Position numbers and translations under genes: made by a program | In this document: positions 1-64,000 of the stretch, in pieces | Position numbering within the stretch: the first letter of the stretch is position 1 | How the letters are laid out: each line of letters begins with the position of its first letter | Notes under the pieces: generated by a model | Database searches by the model: none | What the model was told of the DNA's origin: nothing | The model's input: only the letters and a program-made list of their open reading frames with translations | NCBI GenBank assembly: GCA_037039925.1 | Contig: JAXRKP010000648.1 | Span: 150,001 to 214,000 of the forward strand | Direction of reading: 5' to 3' | Source: Doris montereyensis | Taxonomy: Eukaryota > Mollusca > Gastropoda > Nudibranchia > Dorididae | Length of the DNA stretch: 64,000 nt

Positions 1-145
1 GATTGAGACCTCTCTGCTATTTAACCACACTCGTAACTTCTAGAGCCCTCGCTTGCTTCACACCCGTAGTTTTGGTCGTCAAGTCCTTGAAAACACGCAC
101 ACGCACCCACCCTGCGCCTCTCGTGGAGAGGGGACAACGTTCCAT

Positions 146-286
146 CCTAGGAAATCTCAGGTATAGGTAGTTCCAGGTTCCATCCCATCGGGTCCCACCT
201 GGAACTACCTAGTATGAGATTTCCTAGGGTCCCACCGAGGCGAGCTTACTAATATTAATAATAAGCTCGTCGCCTCGGGTCCCACC
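146..286. repeat. Two adjacent hairpin-forming inverted repeats
   Basis: The arms at 146-178 and 197-228 are reverse complements apart from a few central bases, giving a stem of about 32 bp with an 18-nt loop. A second inverted pair lies at 235-248 and 262-278 with a short bulge. The 10-mer GGGTCCCACC occurs three times, at 190, 227 and 277: in the first loop, between the hairpins and after the second. The role is unknown; it may be a fragment of a foldback element. Confidence 0.75.
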
Positions 287-350
287 CATGATAATTGACA
301 CCGCTAACGATTTGGAGGAAGAAGACCTGTGGGCCTGTTTAGTGTTTGCA

Positions 351-587
<237 letters not shown>

Positions 588-923
588 CACTCACTCACAA
601 GATAGCTGATGGCATTCAAGAGTAAAAACAAGTAGAACGGTTCAAATGTTATAAAGGAGAGGGGAGAAGCAACTTCTGTGCGAGAAGCAAGGCACTAAAA
701 CTAGAACATAATTATTATGTTAATACAATGATAATAATATATCAATCAAGAAATTAGAATGTACAGGGCATTAGATATATATTCATTCTACACGGGCGTG
801 CATACAGTGATGGCGGTCTAAAGAGCAAGCATCATTGTCCCTTGGGAGATCGTAAAAAAAACCCAAAACCCACCCGTGTTGGAAGACAGACCGTGGAATT
901 AAGCGGACGGCAAATGTTAACGC

Positions 924-990
<67 letters not shown>

Positions 991-991
991 A
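924..991. repeat. (GAAA)n microsatellite
   Basis: About 17 units of GAAA. The sequence between the CT run and this array (587-923) is AT-rich and shows nothing I recognise. Confidence 0.95.
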
Positions 992-1099
992 GGCAAGGCT
1001 AGATACTACCAGATGGCTATTGTGAACATGATTCAATTTTAATCTTTTTCTTTCCCAACCTGTCAATCACGCAATACATTTCTAGCGGTTACCTAGCAG

Positions 1100-2282
<1,183 letters not shown>

Positions 2283-2870
2283 TCTTACAATTCCCCATTT
2301 CTGCTCTGACCCACCAGACAGGACACGATTTTCAGGAAGCAGAGAGAAAGAGTTGATTGAGACAATTTAAATAAAAATGAAGATTTTCTCTCTCGATGAT
2401 TTTCTGTTAATGACACCTCTTATCATACCTTGTTACCTTTCTGCAATCTTGGAAACCCCCACCCCCCCCCCCACCCTTTTTGTGTGTTTTCAAAACTTTG
2501 AATCAGAGGTGGTCTGAACGGTATTACACTGATTTTGTAAGCTAGAGGACTGGGGTTTGTAGCTTTGACTTTTCGATAAGATATATTACCTTGACTCCCC
2601 CCTGCCTCTCCCCAACGCTCTATCCTCTTTTTTTTTTGGTGCCCTTCTCATCTTCTCTTGGTTCTTCTCTGCCCTGCCATACAAGGAACAAACAAACAAA
2701 AAAACCAACACAATCCACGAATGACAGAAAGGGAGAGATACTCAATCGATTGTGACGTTACATAAATCGAAATGAATTTTTTCTTCTTCTGTCGTTTAAA
2801 CTGGCTGCATCTTTTGTTTTGTTTTGTTTTGTTTTGTTTGTATGGCCTTATCATTGTTATGTTATGTTGT
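2283..2870. other. Intron sequence without recognised features
   Basis: AT-rich, mostly unique sequence with short homopolymer runs. I see no exon with EGF or LamG character here and no recognisable mobile element. Confidence 0.5.
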
Positions 2871-2904
2871 TATGGCGTTTATGTTATTATGACAATTCCA
2901 AAGG

Positions 2905-3185
2905 TGTAGGTCGTGGGTTCGTGCCCAACATGCACAATGAGGTACTACTTTTTTGGGGTATTTTTGTTCCGAGTAAAACCCATCCGCTGTACCGCGCAGT
3001 AGTAGTGGGTTGACATTGACACCTAGTCCCGTCAGAGACACGGACGCTTCAACGGGAGGAGGTCCCGTGCCCCGTGCGCAGCAGATCACACCGCTCGGTG
3101 GACGTGAAAACTCCCTCGGCTGTTTACAGGGCAGTCCGGGGCACAATGTTAAAAAATCCTGTCAGTCATAGCCAAGAGAACACCT
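2905..3185 (+). mobile_element. Family A SINE-like relic
   Basis: Diverged copy of dispersed family A. It has GGGTTCGTGCCCAACA (B-box-like), then CACCTAGTCCCGTCAGAGAC, GGCTGTTTACAGGGCAGTCC and a final CTTGAGATCACC. The order of blocks is the same as in the copies near 29465, 43350 and 54940. Confidence 0.75.
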
Positions 3186-3211
3186 GACCTTGAGATCACC
3201 CTACCGTGAAA

Positions 3212-3308
3212 AGAGGTGCACTAGAGGTAGTGCACTAGAGATAGTGGACTAGAGTGGACTAGAGGTAGTGCACTAGAGGTAGTGCACTAGAGGTAGTGCA
3301 CTAGAGGT
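3212..3308. repeat. 14-bp minisatellite
   Basis: Six to seven units of a 14-mer close to CTAGAGGTAGTGCA, with one variant unit. Confidence 0.9.
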
Positions 3309-3539
3309 GTGCTCTCTTTTCATTGTCAAGCCGTTGGGTGCTGACGTGGGAGGTCCCACGGTCCCGAAAGATTCCCCTCCCACCCCTCCCCCCACCCCTA
3401 TTCCTTTGTATTTATTGACCCGTCTTTACTGTTCCTATTGGTCTTTAAGATCATTTAATGGCATCCATTTTATCATAGAAGAATTCCAATTTTGTCATTA
3501 ATTTTTATGTTTCAATTTTTCTCCGTTTTTGTTGTTGTT

Positions 3540-3935
3540 GATGGCCAGCCAGCAGGCAGCTTCAACTACTTCAATAGTTTCATTCCTATCAATTCACCCT
3601 GAGATCACCGCACATGGTGGACTGGGTACATTTCAAAGAAACGAACAAGCATATTATTCTCACCACGATTGACTTAATATAAGTTTGTCATACTATTTCT
3701 TCTTGCCATGCTAATTAGTGATTAGGCATACGGATATGTATTCAAAACAAACGTTGTTGTTTGGTCCTTCGTCTTCTCTGTGGCCTGTTCGCGGGGAGGG
3801 GCTGTTGGTAGGTCCTACTTCTTTCCTTTCCTTCTTTCACTCAACTTTCATCTTGGTGTTTGCCTCTCAATTCACCCTGAGATCACCGCAAACTAGTATG
3901 GTGGACGGGATGACTTTCGATGAAACGAAAGCTCC
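3540..3935 (+). mobile_element. Two family C dispersed repeats
   Basis: Two copies (about 3570-3650 and 3780-3935) of a short element. Landmarks are GGTAGGTCCTACTTCTTTCC, TCAATTCACCCTGAGATCAC, CGCACATGGTGGAC and a final TTTCAAAGAAAC or TTTCGATGAAAC. Family C recurs more than 20 times in this window, always read in this orientation. Confidence 0.8.
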
Positions 3936-4202
3936 TTCTTTATTCATGATGGCATCCTACATTTCTTGCTTCCGTCACCATTAAATTGATTCATGCATCT
4001 AGTTGAATATTTATGTGCTTGGTATAACTAGTCGCCACATCCTCAAGGACCAATCACCCAATCATTTGCCAGTTTTCGCCAAGTGAGCAATGACACACAC
4101 ACATAAACACACACACAAACACAAACACACATACAAACAAAACATTAGACAGGTCACTGATCAATTACTTTGTCTTGTTTACAAACTTTTGTTGTTGTCT
4201 AG

Positions 4203-60531
<56,329 letters not shown>

Positions 60532-60564
60532 GTTTGTGGGGTTTTTTTTTTCATTTTTTTGTTA

Positions 60565-60975
60565 GCACGTGATAGGAGGTGATTTGAGGTGACATGAGGT
60601 GACATGAGGTGATTTGAGGTGACATGAGGTGACATGAGGGTGATTTGAGGTGATATGAGGTGATATGAGGTGATTTGAGGTGATATGAGGTGACATGAGG
60701 TGATTTTATGAGGTGATATGAGGTGAAAGCTTGGCGATGTAAGGTAATAGGGCGTGATTTGAGGTGACAGGAGATGTTTGAGGTGATATGAGGTGAAAGC
60801 AGGCGATGTAGGTAACAGGACGTGATTTGAGGTGACAGGAGATGTTTTGAGGTGATATGAGGTGAAAGCGAGGTAACAGGACGTGATTTGTAAGGTAACA
60901 GGAGTGATTTGAGGTGACAGGAGATGTTAGCTAGAGGAGGTGATTTAAGGCGATAGGATGTGATATGAGGTGCTA
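60565..60975. repeat. GAGGTGAT/GAGGTGACAT array
   Basis: Irregular units of GAGGTGACAT, GAGGTGATTT and longer GGTAACAGGACGTGATTTGA variants. Confidence 0.93.
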
Positions 60976-61199
60976 AAATTCAGGATCTCGTGATATTGAG
61001 GACCCGGTGACCCCACTCGCTTGTATCCTCCTCCTTTTAGTTCTCTACAGTAGTTTCTGTTTTACACCTGTGCCTTCTTGTGTGCTTCCAGTGTAACATT
61101 TAAGGCTACATGTAGAAATCATCCTTGGCAATGTTTTAGTCATAGCGTCATTACCACAGTTTGTGTATCTTTATGACTATGTTAACGAAGCTAAGTAAA

Positions 61200-63235
61200 T
61201 GTTAATTAGTTAATGTAGCCAATTTGACATAGCAGTAACTTGCTCGATACCTCCAGGTTAGTTAGCCAACTTGGGTTTCTGTTTTACACTAGGTTAGTGT
61301 AACTTCTTGGTAGCTTAAGTGTGAACAACTAGGTTAGTGTAGCCAAATTGACGAAATCATAACTTGATACAACTGGTCAGTGTAGCCAACTTGACATAGC
61401 AGTTTTGATACAACTAGGTTAATGTAGCCAACTTGACATAGCAGTAAATGATACAACTAGGTTAATGTAGCCAATTTGACATAGCAGTAACTTGATACAA
61501 CTAGGTCAGTGTAGCCAACTTGACATAGCAGTAACTTGATGCAACTAGGTCAGTGTAGCCAACTTGACATAGCGGTAACGATACAACTAGGTCAGTGTAG
61601 CCAAATTGACATAGCAGTAACTTGATACAACTAGGTCAGTGTAGCCAACTTGACATAGCAGTAACTTGATACAACTAGGTTAATGTAGCCAATTTGACAT
61701 AGCAGTAACTTGATACAACTAGGTCAATGTAGCCAACTTGACATAGCAGTAACTTGATACAACTAGGTTAATGTAGCCAACTTGACATAGCAGTAACTTG
61801 ATACAACTAGGTTAATGTAGCCAACTTGACATAGCAGTAACTTGATACAACCAGGTTAATGTAGCCAACTTGGCATAGCAGTGACTTGATATAACTAGGT
61901 TAGTGTAGCGAAATTGACATAGCAGTGACTTGATACAACTAGGTTAATGTAGCCAATTTGACATAGCAGTAACTTGATACAACTAGGTTAATGTAGCCAA
62001 CTTGACATAGCAGTAACATGATACAACTAGGTTAATGTAGCCAACTTGACATAGCATTAACTTGATACAACTAGGTTAATGTAGCCAACTTGACGTAGCA
62101 GTAACCTGATACAACCACGTTAATGTAGCCAATTTGACATAGCAGTAACTTGATACAACTAGGTTAATGTAACCAATTTGACATAGCAGTAACTTGACAC
62201 AACTAGGTTAATGTAACCAATTTGACATAGCAGTAACTTGATACAACTAGGTTAATGTAGCCAATTTGACATAGCAGTAACTTGATACAGCTAGGTTAAT
62301 GTAGCCAACTTGACATAGCAGTAACTTGATACAACCAGGTTAGTGTAGCCAACTTGACATAACAGTAACTTGATACAACCAGGTTACTGTAACAAATTTG
62401 ACATAGCAGTAACTTGATACAACTAGGTTAGTGTAACCAATTTGACGTAGCAGTTACTTGATACAACTAGGTTAGTGTAGCCAACTTGACGTAGCAGTAA
62501 CTTGATACAACTAGGTTAGTGTAGACAATTTGACATAGCAGTAACTTGATACAACTAGGTTAGTGTAGCCAACTTGGACGTAGCAGTAACTTGATACAAC
62601 CAGGTTAGTGTAGCCAACTTGACATAGCAGTAACTTGATACAACTAGGTTAGTGTAGCCAACATGACATAGCAGTAACTTGATACAACTAGGTTAGTGTA
62701 GCCAACTTGACATAGCAGTAACTTGATACAACTAGGTTAATGTAGCCAACTTGATGTAGCAGTAACTTGATACAACTAGGTTAGTGTAGCCAACTTGACA
62801 TAGCAGTAACTTGATACAACTAGGTTAGTGTAGCCAACATGACATAGCAGTAACTTGATACAACTAGGTTAATGTAGCCAACTTGACGTAGCAGTAACTT
62901 GACACAACTAGGTTAATGTAGCCAACTTGACATAGCAGTAACTTGATACAACTAGGTTAATGTAGCCAACTTGACATAGCAGTAACTTGATACAACCAGG
63001 TTAATGTAGCCAATTTGCAGTAGCAGTAACTTGATACAACCAGGTTAATGTAGCCAACTTGAAATAGCAGTAACTTGATACAACTAGGTTAGTGTAGCCA
63101 ACTTGACATAGCAGTAACTTGATACAACTAGGTTAATGTAGCCAACTTGACATAGCAGTAACTTGATACAACTAGGTTAATGTAGCCAACTTGACATAGC
63201 AGTAACTTGATGTAACTAGTTAATGTAACTATGAC
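61200..63235. repeat. 44-bp minisatellite, about 2 kb
   Basis: About 45 units of ACTAGGTTAATGTAGCCAAC, TTGACATAGCAGTAACTTGA, TACA with few substitutions. It is the largest array in the window. Confidence 0.97.
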
Positions 63236-64000
63236 TTGGTTTAACTAGGTTAGTGTAACTATAACTTGGTGTAACTAGGTTAATGTAACTATGTTATTGC
63301 AGCTAAATTAATGTAACTAAGTTAATGTAACTAGGTTTATAAATAACTAAGTAATTGTATCTAAGTTGATGTAACATAGTTAATGGAGCTAAGTTATTGT
63401 ATTTTAGCTATATTAATGTAACATAGTTAATGGAGCTAAGTTATTGTATTTTAGCTATATTAATGTAATGTAGTTAATGGAGCTAAGTTATTGTATTTAG
63501 CTTTATTAATGTAATGTAGTTAATGTAGCTAAGTTTAATATTTTAGCTATATTAATGTAATGTAGTTAATGAAGCTAAGTTATTGTGTTTTAGCTATATT
63601 AATGTAATGTACTTAATGGAGCTAAGTTATTCAGCTATATTAATGTAATGTAGTTAATGGAGCTAAGTTATTGTGTTTTTAGCTATATTAATGTAATGTA
63701 GTTAATGGAGCCATTGTGTTTTAGCTATATTAATGTAATGTAGTTAATGGAGCTAAGTTATTGTGTTTTAGCTATATTAATGTAATGTAGTTAATGGAGC
63801 TAAGTTATTGTATTTTAGCTATATTAATACATGTAGTTAATGGAGCTAAGTTATTGTATTAATGTAACTAGTTAATGGAACTAAGTTAAAAATGTAAGCT
63901 AATATAACCAAGAAAATGGAGCTAAGTTAAAGGCGCTAAGCTAATCTAACTAAGAAAATGTAGCTAATCTAATATAACCTTGAAAATGGAGCTAATCTAA
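63236..64000. repeat. About 46-bp minisatellite grading from the previous array
   Basis: Units contain GCTAAGTTATTGTATTTTAG and CTATATTAATGTAATGTAGT. Transitional units at 63220-63340 (GTAACTAGGTTAATGTAACT) link it to the 44-bp array. The array continues past the window end. Confidence 0.93.

Noticed and set aside
60565..63235. CRISPR-like array
   Set aside because: Units are directly abutting, with no variable spacers. These are ordinary minisatellites in an animal intron.

Overview
This window is a piece of an animal nuclear genome. It holds part of one large plus-strand gene, with small exons separated by long repeat-packed introns. I recognise 28 exons between 4203 and 60531. They encode a long run of calcium-binding EGF-like repeats, then three laminin-G (LamG) domains separated by single or paired EGF repeats, then more EGF repeats. 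This order (EGFn - LamG - EGF - LamG - EGF2 - LamG - EGFn) is that of Crumbs, the apical polarity receptor. The window opens inside an EGF repeat with a phase-1 acceptor and closes after a phase-1 donor. The signal peptide and first exons upstream, and the membrane segment and cytoplasmic tail downstream, therefore lie outside it. The organism is probably a lophotrochozoan, perhaps a gastropod mollusc. That is an inference from gene style and the tandem-repeat load, not from a marker.

Layout: 1-4200 is upstream intron with microsatellites. 4203-33632 holds exons 1-13, coding about 20 EGF repeats. 34182-44742 holds exons 14-20, coding LamG1, an EGF, LamG2, two EGFs, LamG3 and two EGFs. 46519-60531 holds exons 21-28, coding further EGF repeats. 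60532-64000 is an intron filled by three tandem arrays. Exon phases match at most junctions (mostly phase 1). The joins 8 to 9 and 22 to 25 do not match cleanly.

Many exons contain one or more single-base frame breaks, while cysteine spacing and domain sequence continue in another frame on the far side. About 25 such breaks are visible, clustered in exons 12-20. Uncorrected indels in a long-read assembly explain this best, but decay of this copy is not excluded.

The introns contain at least six dispersed repeat families, labelled A to F here. A, B and D look like tRNA-derived SINEs: A has an AAATC tail and D a TTTATC tail, and B and D keep A-box and B-box sequences. C shares its 3' end with A. 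E and F are unclassified, and F carries hammerhead-ribozyme-like pieces. There are also two relics of a non-LTR retrotransposon 3' end (RT) and two copies of an unclassified AT-rich element (H). Several large minisatellites are expanded internal segments or tails of these same elements, and many arrays stop just upstream of splice acceptors. Two local rearrangements stand out: an inverted 90-bp copy of the end of exon 2 at 6815-6904, and a tandem array at 17090-17378 that repeats the splice-acceptor region of exon 8. I found no RNA gene, CRISPR array or second protein gene.
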